Notes: generated from the sequence alone by a model not told the origin. DNA of 64,000 nt from SIG440 sp045120135 (GCA_045120135.1 JBGVEN010000001.1:124001-188000); one strand, 5' to 3'; shown: positions 15,093 to 23,788, counted from the first letter of the stretch. Numbers and translations: made by a program.

Positions 15093-15857
15093 ATGTTTGC
15101 ACTTGAAAGACAAAAGAAAATTCTGGAAATATTAGCGATAGAGGGGGCTGTTTCGGTAAATCGTCTCAGCAATGAGTTGAGCGTTACGGAGGAGACTGTA
15201 CGCCGTGACCTTGAAAAGCTTGAAGCACAGGCACTTCTCAGAAGAACCCACGGAGGTGCTGTATCTGTTGATGAAAGTACGTACGAAGCATCTCTGGAGA
15301 AACGCAAAACAATTAATATTGAGTCAAAAAAATTGATGGCAGCTATGGCTGTCAAGCAAGTTGCAGAGGGTGATACGATATTTCTTGACGCATCAACCAC
15401 AACGTTTTTTATGGCAAAAGAGCTCAGAAAAATGCGTAACATAACGGTTATTACCAATTCACTTCGTGTTGTTGCTGAACTTGAGGGCTGTGAGGCAGTA
15501 AAAGTTATTTCGGTGGGTGGCGTACTAAGTGCCAATCAGTCTTTTGTAGGAACGCTTGCTGAAAAAAGTATAAGCGAAAACTATGTCGCAACAAAAATGT
15601 TTTTCTCCAGCAAAGGTATAACACCTGAGGCAGGAATACTCGAAAGCAACGAGCAGGAATGTGGTATCAAACAGAAAATGCTCAAAAATTCAAGGCATAA
15701 ATACTATCTTTGCGACAAAAGCAAGATGGGGAGTGTTGGCTTTGTTAAGCTGGCACCTATTGAAGAAATTGACTTCCTCATTACCGATTGTGAGCCCGAT
15801 GGCGAATTGCTGGAAAAATTTAATGAATTTGAAGTATCTATATTAAAAGCAGACTAA
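15093..15857 (+). CDS. DeoR-family transcriptional regulator of the microcompartment locus
   Basis: This 254-residue DeoR-family regulator has an N-terminal winged helix-turn-helix (residues 5-57: RQKKILEIL, VSVNRLSNELSVTEETVRRDL, RRTHGGA) and a DeoR C-terminal sugar-phosphate sensor with the DASTTTFFMA loop. Such proteins usually repress sugar-phosphate catabolic operons and release DNA on binding a phosphorylated intermediate. Here the likely effector is fuculose- or rhamnulose-1-phosphate or DHAP. It is 62 bases after pduL and ends at the terminator that closes the locus. No clear repeated operator was found at the promoters at 2429 and 6681, so the binding site is unknown. Confidence 0.9.
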   Translation: MFALERQKKILEILAIEGAVSVNRLSNELSVTEETVRRDLEKLEAQALLRRTHGGAVSVDESTYEASLEKRKTINIESKKLMAAMAVKQVAEGDTIFLDASTTTFFMAKELRKMRNITVITNSLRVVAELEGCEAVKVISVGGVLSANQSFVGTLAEKSISENYVATKMFFSSKGITPEAGILESNEQECGIKQKMLKNSRHKYYLCDKSKMGSVGFVKLAPIEEIDFLITDCEPDGELLEKFNEFEVSILKAD

Positions 15858-15872
15858 AAAGTCTGCTTTTTA
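15845..15872 (+). terminator. Terminator closing the microcompartment locus
   Basis: An 11-bp perfect stem AAAAGCAGACT/AGTCTGCTTTT (15845-15855 with 15860-15870) with a 4-base loop ends in a T run. It overlaps the deoR stop codon. Confidence 0.9.
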
Positions 15873-15888
15873 AATTTTAAAAAACCTA

Positions 15889-15917
15889 TTGACAAACTAA
15901 AAAACTAATGCTATATT
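15889..15917 (+). promoter_or_regulatory. Sigma-A promoter of the Ytr-like ABC operon
   Basis: TTGACA (15889-15894), a 17-base spacer and TATATT (15912-15917). Transcription should start near 15924, inside the palindromic operator described next. Confidence 0.8.
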
Positions 15918-15921
15918 ATAA

Positions 15922-15935
15922 CTGTATTAATACAG
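15922..15935. promoter_or_regulatory. Perfect palindromic operator, probable GntR/YtrA binding site
   Basis: CTGTATTAATACAG is a perfect 14-bp inverted repeat sitting just after the -10 box and 28 bases before the GntR start. GntR/YtrA-type repressors bind TA-rich palindromes of this form, so autorepression of the operon is the natural reading. Confidence 0.7.
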
Positions 15936-15962
15936 ATAATACGGTTTAGACGAGGTGATATT

Positions 15963-16343
15963 GTGATTAAACTGGATTACAAAAATGATAAGCCGCTGCA
16001 CGAGCAGATTACACAGGGCTTAAAGGAGCTGATTATTAGTGGTGTGCTTGCGGCAGATGAACAGCTGCCGTCAGTGCGTGAGCTTGCGGTGAGTCTTACG
16101 GTGAACCCAAATACAGTTCAAAGGGCGTATAAGACGCTTGAGACTGATGGGATAATTTACAGCATTAGAGGCAAGGGCAACTTTGTTTCGGATATTCCAA
16201 AGGCAGATAAAAAGCAAATTGATACTTTGTACAACAGCCTTAGAGATGTTTTAAAGGAACTTGTATTTTACGGTGAGCCGAAAGACAGAATTGACAATGT
16301 AATAAAGAATATTTATGCGGAAAGGGATGAGATGGATGATTAA
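15963..16343 (+). CDS. GntR-family (YtrA subfamily) transcriptional regulator
   Basis: This 126-residue regulator begins at GTG after GAGGTGAT. Residues 8-72 are a GntR winged helix-turn-helix (PLHEQITQGLKELIISG, LPSVRELAVSLTVNPNTVQRAYKTLE). The short helical C-terminus without a ligand domain is the YtrA arrangement. YtrA proteins repress ABC transporter operons and respond to cell-envelope-active antibiotics in Bacillus. The palindrome at 15922 is the likely operator. Its stop overlaps the start of the ABC ATPase gene by 8 bases, so expression is coupled. Confidence 0.92.
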   Translation: MIKLDYKNDKPLHEQITQGLKELIISGVLAADEQLPSVRELAVSLTVNPNTVQRAYKTLETDGIIYSIRGKGNFVSDIPKADKKQIDTLYNSLRDVLKELVFYGEPKDRIDNVIKNIYAERDEMDD

Positions 16344-17235
16344 AGCCAGTAATGTAGTAAAGACCTTTGGTGATTTTTGTGCTCTTGACGGACTCAATAT
16401 TAATGTAGAAAAAGGGAGCATATATGGTCTTGTAGGACCTAACGGTGCCGGCAAAACTACTATAATTAATCATTTGACAGGTGTGTATCTGCCCGATAGC
16501 GGAAGTGTTGAGATAGACGGCGAGCCGGTGTGGGAAAACAGCGAGCTTAAACAAAAGGTTTTGTGCATAAATGATGAATGGTTCTTTTATGGAAGCTATA
16601 CTGTCAAAGAGATGGCAAAGCTTTATGAAAGCCTCTATAAGAACTTTAATCGTGAGAGATACGAAAAGCTGGGTGAACAACTGAAAATTGAGGAAAATCG
16701 CCAAATACGCCGGCTTTCAAAGGGTATGAAAAAGCAAGTAGCATTCAGAATAGTTCTTTCGTGTATGCCAAAGGTGCTTATTCTTGATGAGCCGCTTGAC
16801 GGACTTGACCCGGTAATGCGCAAGCAGATAATGAATGTTATAATCGGTGATGTTGCAGATCGTGGTATGACGGTTCTTGTTTCGTCACATAACCTCAGAG
16901 AACTTGAGGATATATGCGATTATGTGGGGATTATACATAATGGCAAAATGGTTATGGAAAAGCCACTGCACGATTTAAAGGGAAATATCCAGAAAATTCA
17001 GGTGGTTTTTGATGGAGAATTTCCTGAAATGTTAAAAGACGAAACGGAGCTGCTTCATACCTCAAAGGTTGGCTCTGTTTATACAGTTATTGTCAAGGGT
17101 GCAGCGGAGGAGGTAACTCAAAAATTCAAGGCGTACAATCCGATTGTTTTTGACAAGGTGAGTCTCACCCTTGAAGAAGTATTTATCTATGAGTTAGGAG
17201 GGCTTGGTTATGACTTCAAAAACATCATGGTTTAA
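16336..17235 (+). CDS. ABC transporter ATP-binding protein (YtrB-like)
   Basis: This 299-residue ATPase has Walker A GPNGAGKTT, an ABC signature of form RLSKGMKKQ, Walker B LILDEPLDGLDP and the switch His in SSHNLRE. The variant signature (LSKGM instead of LSGGQ) is common in the YtrB/BcrA-like group. A C-terminal region of about 80 residues follows the core. The ATG at 16336 is favoured over two upstream in-frame codons because GGGATGAG lies 9 bases before it. It overlaps gntR by 8 and the permease gene by 26 bases, so the three act as one unit. Substrate unknown; peptide or lipid efflux or antibiotic sensing is typical. Confidence 0.93.
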   Translation: MIKASNVVKTFGDFCALDGLNINVEKGSIYGLVGPNGAGKTTIINHLTGVYLPDSGSVEIDGEPVWENSELKQKVLCINDEWFFYGSYTVKEMAKLYESLYKNFNRERYEKLGEQLKIEENRQIRRLSKGMKKQVAFRIVLSCMPKVLILDEPLDGLDPVMRKQIMNVIIGDVADRGMTVLVSSHNLRELEDICDYVGIIHNGKMVMEKPLHDLKGNIQKIQVVFDGEFPEMLKDETELLHTSKVGSVYTVIVKGAAEEVTQKFKAYNPIVFDKVSLTLEEVFIYELGGLGYDFKNIMV

Positions 17236-19312
17236 TTTTGGAATTTACCAAAACACCATACATAGATTCAAATGGGGAAGCTTTCTGTACTTTATCATTC
17301 TGTTTTTTAGTGTTCCGTTTGTGCTTATGACCGAAAGTCCAAGCGAAGTGTATGAATCGTTCAGTCTGAGAAATTATCAGGTGGGTGGACTCATATTAAA
17401 AAATTCGTTTATGGTAATTCCATATCTTATGTCAATGGTAGTTCCCTCGATTGTGGCGCTTTTGGTGTTTCGTAACGTTCATTCGTCAAAGCAGGGTGTG
17501 TTTGAACATTCTATTCCAGTGACCAGAAAGAGCTATTATATTTCGAGTTTGATTGGTGGATTCAGCCTTATGCTTGCTCCAATACTTCTCAATGCTGTTA
17601 TTTTGCTTGCTATGAGCATTTTTGGCTATGGCAAAACAATTGCTCCGTGGAGTATTATGTGCTGGATTGCTGTTCAGATGACGGTGCTGTTTATAATGTT
17701 TTCTGTTGCAAGTTTTGCGGCGTTTTTAACGGGTAACGGTGTTGCACATATTGTTATAAATGTCCTGCTCCATACATTCCCGTTACTTATTGCCGGTGCA
17801 ATACTGCTCGTGAGTGAAGTGTTCCTGTTCGGCTTTGTGCAGTCAGAAAATTTCATTGCCGAAGAAATTTACTCAAATACGCCACTTGTGTGGTTGTTCA
17901 CTCGAATGACAATGGAGCAATTTTTGGATTTTAGCTTCTTCGGTAGTATTCGGCTGTGGATTTATGTAATAGTCGGTGCAACTTTCTATGTGCTTGGCTA
18001 TCTTCTCTATAAAGACCGTAAAATCGAAGCCTGTGGGGATGTGGCGGCGTTTAAAATATTCCGTCCTATACTTAAATATGCTGTTACTGCAATTAGCGAG
18101 CTTGCAGTTCTTGCGATGCTTTGGGCGATGGAGCTTCCTGCGGTTGCGATATTTATAGTCGCAACAGTTGTATGTGCGGTGGTGTACTTTATATGTGAAA
18201 TGCTTATGAATAAAACTTTTAAGGTTTTTGGTACATACAAAGGTTTTGCAGTATTTGTTGTATGCTCTGCACTTCTTATAATTTTTTGCGCATATACAAG
18301 CGTATTTGGCTATGAAACCAGAATTCCCGAAGCAGAGAAAATAGAAGAAGCGACCATATATTCCGGTTATTTTAGTGATATAGAGGAACCGTTCATTAAT
18401 GATGAACAAACCATTAATGCGGTAAGAATGATGCATAAGGAATTTCTTGCAAATGTTCCTTTGACCGAAAGGGAGGTTTGGGAACGCAGTGATTTTAATG
18501 GGTATAATCTTTATGTAAAATACAGACTCAAAAACGGCAGAATATTGGCACGGCGGTATCTGGTAGATAACGACCTTTGCTACAAGGCTTTAATGGAGAT
18601 GTATAAAAGTGTTGATTACAAGATGCAGATTACGGGTCTTTCGGATGTAAACATTGACAATGTAAAGAATGCTGACCTACGTGTTTACTTTGCAGGCTTT
18701 AATCATCATATTGCCCTTAACTATGACGCAAAAGAAATTCTTCGTGCAGTTAAAAAAGATGTTGAGGTATTGAGTTACAACGATATGTCCAATGAAACAT
18801 ACAATATGGAGTTTGATATTTCGTTTAGCCTCAGTTATGAGGAAAATGAAAAGCAACAGGTGTTTAAAGAGGCGGCGTATGGTATTAATCCGGACAAATA
18901 TCAAAGCAAGAGATTTAATGTTCAGGTTACTTCAAAATTTGTCAACACCATTAAACTGCTTAAAGAGCTTGGCTATTATGATGATGTAGTATCAACATGC
19001 GCATCGAATCTATGGATTTGCAAGGAACCCCTTATTAAAGCTGGTGAAATGCTTGTGTATAAGGGACAGGAGGGTAGATTTGGAGAGCTTTACGCAAATC
19101 TTATAGATTGTGATAAGCTGGAAAATTCAGATGCTTTAAATGTTGCAAAGGCGTTGTTTGAGACCAAACGTACCAACCCGATTGAGGGTAAGAATTATTT
19201 CATTTTCAGTAATTCAGATAATTGGGATGGTGGAGTGTGGTTTGCAAAGGATATGGTATGTTACCCGGAGGATGAACTGCCGGACTACCTAAGAAAATAT
19301 ATAATTGAATAA
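17210..19312 (+). CDS. Large ABC transporter permease with C-terminal soluble domain (DUF6449-like)
   Basis: This 700-residue membrane protein partners the preceding ATPase. About eight to ten hydrophobic segments occupy residues 20-365, including LILKNSFMVIPYLMSMVVPS, ISSLIGGFSLMLAPILL and KGFAVFVVCSALLIIF. A hydrophilic region of about 330 residues (370-700) follows the last membrane segment, with no recognised catalytic motif. This architecture matches Firmicutes ABC-2-like permeases of Ytr operons with a C-terminal DUF6449-type domain. The start was set at the ATG with AGGAGGG 7 bases upstream; a TTG at 17204 is too close to that site. The soluble domain could sense or bind a ligand; its side of the membrane was not determined. 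Confidence 0.85.
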   Translation: MTSKTSWFNFGIYQNTIHRFKWGSFLYFIILFFSVPFVLMTESPSEVYESFSLRNYQVGGLILKNSFMVIPYLMSMVVPSIVALLVFRNVHSSKQGVFEHSIPVTRKSYYISSLIGGFSLMLAPILLNAVILLAMSIFGYGKTIAPWSIMCWIAVQMTVLFIMFSVASFAAFLTGNGVAHIVINVLLHTFPLLIAGAILLVSEVFLFGFVQSENFIAEEIYSNTPLVWLFTRMTMEQFLDFSFFGSIRLWIYVIVGATFYVLGYLLYKDRKIEACGDVAAFKIFRPILKYAVTAISELAVLAMLWAMELPAVAIFIVATVVCAVVYFICEMLMNKTFKVFGTYKGFAVFVVCSALLIIFCAYTSVFGYETRIPEAEKIEEATIYSGYFSDIEEPFINDEQTINAVRMMHKEFLANVPLTEREVWERSDFNGYNLYVKYRLKNGRILARRYLVDNDLCYKALMEMYKSVDYKMQITGLSDVNIDNVKNADLRVYFAGFNHHIALNYDAKEILRAVKKDVEVLSYNDMSNETYNMEFDISFSLSYEENEKQQVFKEAAYGINPDKYQSKRFNVQVTSKFVNTIKLLKELGYYDDVVSTCASNLWICKEPLIKAGEMLVYKGQEGRFGELYANLIDCDKLENSDALNVAKALFETKRTNPIEGKNYFIFSNSDNWDGGVWFAKDMVCYPEDELPDYLRKYIIE

Positions 19313-19325
19313 AGGTTTCACTTCA

Positions 19326-19378
19326 AAGGGAGCTGTGGCAAATGCTTTAAATTTGTCACTGCTCCCTTGTTTTTTTGT
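19326..19378 (+). terminator. Terminator after the ABC operon
   Basis: A long hairpin has AAGGGAGC (19326-19333) pairing with GCTCCCTT (19361-19368) and an inner GTGGCAAAT pairing with ATTTGTCAC, followed by GTTTTTTTG. Confidence 0.9.
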
Positions 19379-19457
19379 TGATTTTCCGGCATTGCTAAAA
19401 TATGCAGAAATGTTACAAAATTTTTTCATAAATATTAAAATTTTTTTAAAAAAACTA

Positions 19458-19486
19458 TTGCAAAATTATAAAAAATGGTGTAGAAT
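19458..19486 (+). promoter_or_regulatory. Promoter of the dcw cluster (mraZ)
   Basis: TTGCAA (19458-19463), a 17-base spacer and TAGAAT (19481-19486) lie upstream of the MraZ box; predicted start near 19493. Confidence 0.7.
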
Positions 19487-19493
19487 TAGAGTA

Positions 19494-19532
19494 AAGTGGT
19501 ACGAAGTGGTACGAAATACCCATAAAGTGGTA
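19494..19532 (+). promoter_or_regulatory. MraZ box: repeated AAGTGGTA operator
   Basis: AAGTGGTA occurs at 19494, 19504 and 19525, the first two exactly 10 bases apart and the third 21 bases further on, with a degenerate copy between. Known MraZ operators are arrays of short GTG-containing repeats at 10-bp spacing in front of mraZ. The array lies just downstream of the predicted start site, a position suited to autorepression. Confidence 0.8.
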
Positions 19533-19561
19533 TAAAAATTGTAGCGGGAGGTGAAATCCCT

Positions 19562-19987
19562 ATGTTAATAGGCGAGCATTATCATAATATGGATGCTAAA
19601 GGCCGTGTCAGCATTCCGGCAAAGTTCAGAGATGACCTTGGCGGAACTTTTGTGTTGTCAAAGGGCCTTGATGATTGCCTGTATGCATACTCTGTAAAGG
19701 AGTGGGAGGGATTTCAGCAGGACCTGCTTGCACTTCGTGGCTCTGATGGCCAGATGGTACGCAGATTCTTCTTTAGTGGTGCAACCGAGTGCGAGATTGA
19801 TGCGCAGGGCAGAGTGGTTATTCCGCCGAATTTCAGAGCTTATGCAAAGCTTGAAAAGGAACTGGTTATCATCGGTGTTTCAAACCGTGCAGAAATCTGG
19901 TCCAAGACCGAATGGGAGAAGTACATTTCAAAATCATCATTTGATTCAGAGGAAATTGCAAATGCAATGGAAAGGCTCGGTTTGTGA
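19562..19987 (+). CDS. mraZ: Transcriptional regulator MraZ
   Basis: This 141-residue protein has two AbrB-like MraZ domains, each with the family signature: DAKGRVSIPAKFR near residue 11 and DAQGRVVIPPNFR near residue 80. MraZ binds repeated operators upstream of its own gene and tunes expression of the division and cell-wall cluster. The matching repeats are present at 19494-19532. A GGGAGGTGAAAT ribosome site precedes the ATG. Its stop codon overlaps the rsmH start. Confidence 0.97.
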   Translation: MLIGEHYHNMDAKGRVSIPAKFRDDLGGTFVLSKGLDDCLYAYSVKEWEGFQQDLLALRGSDGQMVRRFFFSGATECEIDAQGRVVIPPNFRAYAKLEKELVIIGVSNRAEIWSKTEWEKYISKSSFDSEEIANAMERLGL

Positions 19988-20925
19988 TGAGCGAATTCAA
20001 ACATATTTCCGTTCTGCTTGATGAAAGTGTAAAGCTTTTAGAGGTAAAACCCGATGGCGTTTATGCCGACGGGACATTGGGCGGTGGGGGACATTCTTCA
20101 CTTATTTGTTCAAAACTTGGCGAAAGCGGAATGCTTATCGGCATTGACCGCGACACAACGGCGATAAATGCTGCAACAAAGCGACTTGCAGAGTACAAAA
20201 ACAAAAAAGAGATTGTTCACAGCAACTATGCTGACATAAAGGATATATTAAGAAACTTGAATGTTTCCGGTCTGGACGGAGCAATTCTGGATCTGGGAGT
20301 TTCTTCACCTCAGCTTGACACAGCGGAGCGGGGATTCAGCTACAATATGGATGCAAGACTTGATATGCGTATGAATCGTGAAGACACACTAAGCGCTTAT
20401 GAGGTAGTTAATGAATACAGCGAGGCTGAGCTTGCAAAGATAATATTTGACTACGGTGAGGAGCGATTTGCAAGACAGATTGCAAGAGGAATTGTGAATG
20501 CAAGGCAGACAAAACCGGTTGAAACTACTTTTCAGTTAAGTGATATTATCAAAGCATCAATCCCTGCCAAGGCAAGATTTGCGGACAAGCATCCGGCAAA
20601 AAGAACCTTTCAGGCAATCCGGATTGAAGTGAACAATGAGCTTGGACTGTTAGAGGGAGCAATTCGTGATTTCGTTGATGTTTTAAACCCCGGCGGTGTT
20701 TTATCGGTTATAACATTCCATTCGCTTGAGGACAGAATAGTAAAGCAGACATTCAGCCAGCTTGCATCGGGCTGCGAATGTCCAAAGGATTTTCCGGTTT
20801 GTGTATGCGGGAAAAAACCCTTGGTAAGAATTCTCACCCGCAAGCCGATAGTATCGGCAGAGAGTGAGCTTGAAATGAATATAAGAGCCCACAGCGCAAA
20901 GCTCAGGGCGGTTAAAAAAATATAA
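19987..20925 (+). CDS. rsmH: 16S rRNA (cytosine-1402-N4)-methyltransferase RsmH (MraW)
   Basis: This 312-residue SAM-dependent methyltransferase of normal length has the SAM-binding loop ADGTLGGGGHSS at residues 23-34, DLGVSSPQLD and the C-terminal TFHSLEDR and FNPRSRSA-equivalent (NIRAHSAKLRAV) motifs. It modifies C1402 of 16S rRNA in the decoding centre. The ATG shares a base with the mraZ stop (TGATG); a GTG one codon earlier is an alternative. The mraZ-rsmH-ftsL order is the conserved dcw start. Confidence 0.97.
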   Translation: MSEFKHISVLLDESVKLLEVKPDGVYADGTLGGGGHSSLICSKLGESGMLIGIDRDTTAINAATKRLAEYKNKKEIVHSNYADIKDILRNLNVSGLDGAILDLGVSSPQLDTAERGFSYNMDARLDMRMNREDTLSAYEVVNEYSEAELAKIIFDYGEERFARQIARGIVNARQTKPVETTFQLSDIIKASIPAKARFADKHPAKRTFQAIRIEVNNELGLLEGAIRDFVDVLNPGGVLSVITFHSLEDRIVKQTFSQLASGCECPKDFPVCVCGKKPLVRILTRKPIVSAESELEMNIRAHSAKLRAVKKI

Positions 20926-20940
20926 AAGGAGGAGTTCAAA

Positions 20941-21453
20941 GTGTCAAATATGTATAGCTTTAACACAAGCACAGCGCGCAAGCTTGACGGAGATTATGGC
21001 TACAGATATGACTTTCAGAATGAATTCCAGACAGAAAAAACAAAGATAGAAAAATCAAATAAAAAGGCGAAAGCAAAACCGGTATTTGGCAAAATTGCGG
21101 CGTTTGTGCTTGCTTTTGCGGCAGCATTTGTAATTGTAAATGGTTATGTTTCAATTAATGAGGCAAATAACGAAATTGCAAAGCTTAGAAGCGAATATAA
21201 CGATGTACTTGCAACCAATCAGTCAATACAGGTAAAGATTGATAAAACCATTGACCTTAATCAGCTTCAGAGTGTTGCAGGTGAAAAACTCGGTATGGTT
21301 CGTCCCGAGAGATACCAGATGTTTTATGTAGACCTTGAGATGGGCGATAAAACAGAGAGCTCAAATAAGTCCAAGAACCAGACAAATGAAAAGACTATTG
21401 CTGTAACAGGTGCCCCCGGAATTATTACCGGAACACTGAATATTTTCCAGTAA
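20941..21453 (+). CDS. ftsL: FtsL-like cell division protein
   Basis: This 170-residue bitopic membrane protein starts at GTG with AAAAGGAGGAG just upstream. The basic cytoplasmic segment (residues 1-56, rich in Lys) is followed by one membrane span (about 60-80, IAAFVLAFAAAFVIVNGYV) and a short coiled-coil (about 82-110), the septum-localised FtsL/DivIC arrangement, ending with a Ser/Thr/Asn-rich tail. FtsL bridges the FtsQ-DivIC complex to the septal peptidoglycan synthase encoded next. Sequence conservation in this family is low, so the call rests on topology and position between rsmH and the transpeptidase gene. Confidence 0.85.
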   Translation: MSNMYSFNTSTARKLDGDYGYRYDFQNEFQTEKTKIEKSNKKAKAKPVFGKIAAFVLAFAAAFVIVNGYVSINEANNEIAKLRSEYNDVLATNQSIQVKIDKTIDLNQLQSVAGEKLGMVRPERYQMFYVDLEMGDKTESSNKSKNQTNEKTIAVTGAPGIITGTLNIFQ

Positions 21454-21559
21454 AAGCTTAAAAATTGGTATATTTGATTTGAAAGGCTAAATATAAATAA
21501 TAAATAATGAAATCTAAATCGAGCTGCCAAACCGGATGATTTCGTTTGGAGGTATTGCC

Positions 21560-23788
21560 GTGCGTATAGAGCAAAGCACATTTAAACAGAAGAAAAGAAT
21601 CATGTTACTGCTAGCATCAGTGGTTATGATTTTTTTTGCTTTATTGGTAAGAGTTGCGTGGCTTCAGATTGTCCGTGGCGAATGGCTTTCGTCAGCGGCA
21701 AGGGAGCAGCAGACCAGTGATAATATAATCAGCCCTGAAAGAGGCTTGATTTACGACAGAAATATGAAGGTTCTGGCGAACAATCTCAGTGTTGAAACCA
21801 TTAGTATAACACCTAAAAATGTTCGCGATAACAGCAAACAAACACCGGAGCAAATTGCGGCAAAGCTTGCCGAAATTCTTGAACTTGATAAGGAAAGTGT
21901 TCTTAACAAAATCAATAAGAAATCCAACTTTGAATACATAAAAAAGAAGGTTGAAAAAGACCAGGCAGATGCAGTTCGTGCCTATATTGAGGAGTACAGA
22001 ATTGACGGAATACGATTTGCCGAGGATACAAAAAGATACTACCCTTACGGCAATTTTGCGTCGCAGGTAATCGGTTTTGCCGGAAGTGACAATACCGGGC
22101 TTGAGGGTATTGAGATGGTGTATGACGAGCAGCTTCGTGGCGTGCCCGGAAGAATTGTTTCTGCAAACAAAACGGCAGGTCTTGAAATACCTGATAACTA
22201 CGAAAGCTATTATGAGGCGCAGAATGGTAAAAGTGTTGTCTTGACCCTTGATGAGACAATCCAGCATTTTACCGAAAAACACCTTGAAAATGCGAGAGTT
22301 GAAAACCAGCTTGAAGAAGGCGCGGCGGCAATTGTAATGAATGTAAAAACCGGTGAAATTCTTGCTATGGCAACCAAACCGGACTATAATCTTAACGAGC
22401 CGTTTGCTGTTACTTCGGCGGTTGAAGAAAAATATCCCGAAATAAAGAAAGAACTTGAGGCGTTGGAGGGTTCGGCGTATAATGCCAGACTCACCGAGGT
22501 AACGCAATTTTTACGACGTAACAAGGCGGTAGTAGACTCGTACGAGCCAGGTTCGACATTTAAAATTGCAGTTGCATCAATGGCACTTGAAGAAAATGTT
22601 GTGGGACTTAATGACCACTTTTTCTGTAGCGGAGCAATCAAGGTTGCGGACCGCACAATTTCCTGTGCAAACCGTAACGGACATGGAGCGCAGACCTTTG
22701 TTCAGGGTGTTCAAAACTCTTGTAACCCCGTATTTATTGAGGTTGGTGCAAGGGTAGGCCGCACTACATTTATGAAGTATGTAAAGGGTTTCGGCTTCCG
22801 TGAAAAAACGGGAATTGAGCTTCCTGGTGAGACAGATGGTATTTTCCACGCAGCCGAGAACTTCAAGGAAATCGACCTTGCAACATCATCATTTGGACAG
22901 AGCTTTAATGTAACACCTCTCCAGATGGTAACTATGGTGTCAGCGGTGGCTAATGGCGGCAAGCTTATGAAACCCCATCTTGTTAAACAGCTTGTAGACG
23001 AAAACGGCAATGTAATTGAGGAATACAAGCCTCAGGTGGTTCGTCAGGTTATCTCCGAGGAAACAAGCAAAACAATGTGTAAGATTTTGGAGTCCGTTGT
23101 GTCAGAGGGCGGTGGTAGGAATGCATATCTTGCCGGATACCGTGTTGCAGGAAAAACCGGTACATCCGAAAAGCAGCCCCGTGGCAACGGTAAATATGTT
23201 GCTTCATTTGTTGGCTTTGCTCCGGCAGACGACCCCGAAATTGTATGTCTTGTTATCCTTGACCAGCCTCCAGTTGGGGCTACATACTACGGCGGTCTTA
23301 TAGCAGCACCTGTGGTAAAAAATATTCTTGAGGAAAGTCTCCAGTATCTCGGCGTTGAGCCCGAATACACTCAGGAAGAAATGGAAATGATTGATATAAC
23401 GGTTCCTGATGTTACAGGCAAAACCCGTAAAGAAGCAGAGGCAATCCTGAAAGAGGAGGGTGTGAATATTACTTTCCGCGGACAGGGAGATATTGTACTT
23501 GATCAGGTTCCCAAGGCTTATTCAAAGCTTGCCCGTAACTCCAAGGTTGTTGCATACACCGAGGGTGAGGAGAGTAAAAAGACAGTTACCATACCTGATG
23601 TGGTTGGATGTTATGGCTCAGAAGCAAATAAGGGCATAGTAAATGCCGGATTAAATGTGCGAGTAAAGGGGCTTTCGGGCAACGGTGGAATTGCGGTATG
23701 TACTGAACAACAGCCTCCTGCGGGCACGGTTGTAGAACCCGGTACAATAGTAACTCTTGATTTTCGTTTTGCGGAAATTCGAGACTAA
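21560..23788 (+). CDS. ftsI: Class B penicillin-binding protein with two PASTA domains (FtsI/SpoVD-like)
   Basis: This 742-residue transpeptidase has one N-terminal membrane span (about 14-35), a dimerisation domain starting at SPERGLIYDR, and a transpeptidase domain with catalytic S332 in STFK, the S387-C-N389 motif and K532-T-G. Two C-terminal PASTA domains follow (about 610-670 and 675-740, beginning VPDVTGK and IPDVVGC). It crosslinks septal peptidoglycan with the FtsW partner encoded downstream. GTG at 21560 is chosen from GGAGGT 8 bases upstream. Bacillus has separate vegetative (pbpB) and sporulation (spoVD) copies; only one is here, so its division or spore role cannot be separated. 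Confidence 0.92.
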   Translation: MRIEQSTFKQKKRIMLLLASVVMIFFALLVRVAWLQIVRGEWLSSAAREQQTSDNIISPERGLIYDRNMKVLANNLSVETISITPKNVRDNSKQTPEQIAAKLAEILELDKESVLNKINKKSNFEYIKKKVEKDQADAVRAYIEEYRIDGIRFAEDTKRYYPYGNFASQVIGFAGSDNTGLEGIEMVYDEQLRGVPGRIVSANKTAGLEIPDNYESYYEAQNGKSVVLTLDETIQHFTEKHLENARVENQLEEGAAAIVMNVKTGEILAMATKPDYNLNEPFAVTSAVEEKYPEIKKELEALEGSAYNARLTEVTQFLRRNKAVVDSYEPGSTFKIAVASMALEENVVGLNDHFFCSGAIKVADRTISCANRNGHGAQTFVQGVQNSCNPVFIEVGARVGRTTFMKYVKGFGFREKTGIELPGETDGIFHAAENFKEIDLATSSFGQSFNVTPLQMVTMVSAVANGGKLMKPHLVKQLVDENGNVIEEYKPQVVRQVISEETSKTMCKILESVVSEGGGRNAYLAGYRVAGKTGTSEKQPRGNGKYVASFVGFAPADDPEIVCLVILDQPPVGATYYGGLIAAPVVKNILEESLQYLGVEPEYTQEEMEMIDITVPDVTGKTRKEAEAILKEEGVNITFRGQGDIVLDQVPKAYSKLARNSKVVAYTEGEESKKTVTIPDVVGCYGSEANKGIVNAGLNVRVKGLSGNGGIAVCTEQQPPAGTVVEPGTIVTLDFRFAEIRD

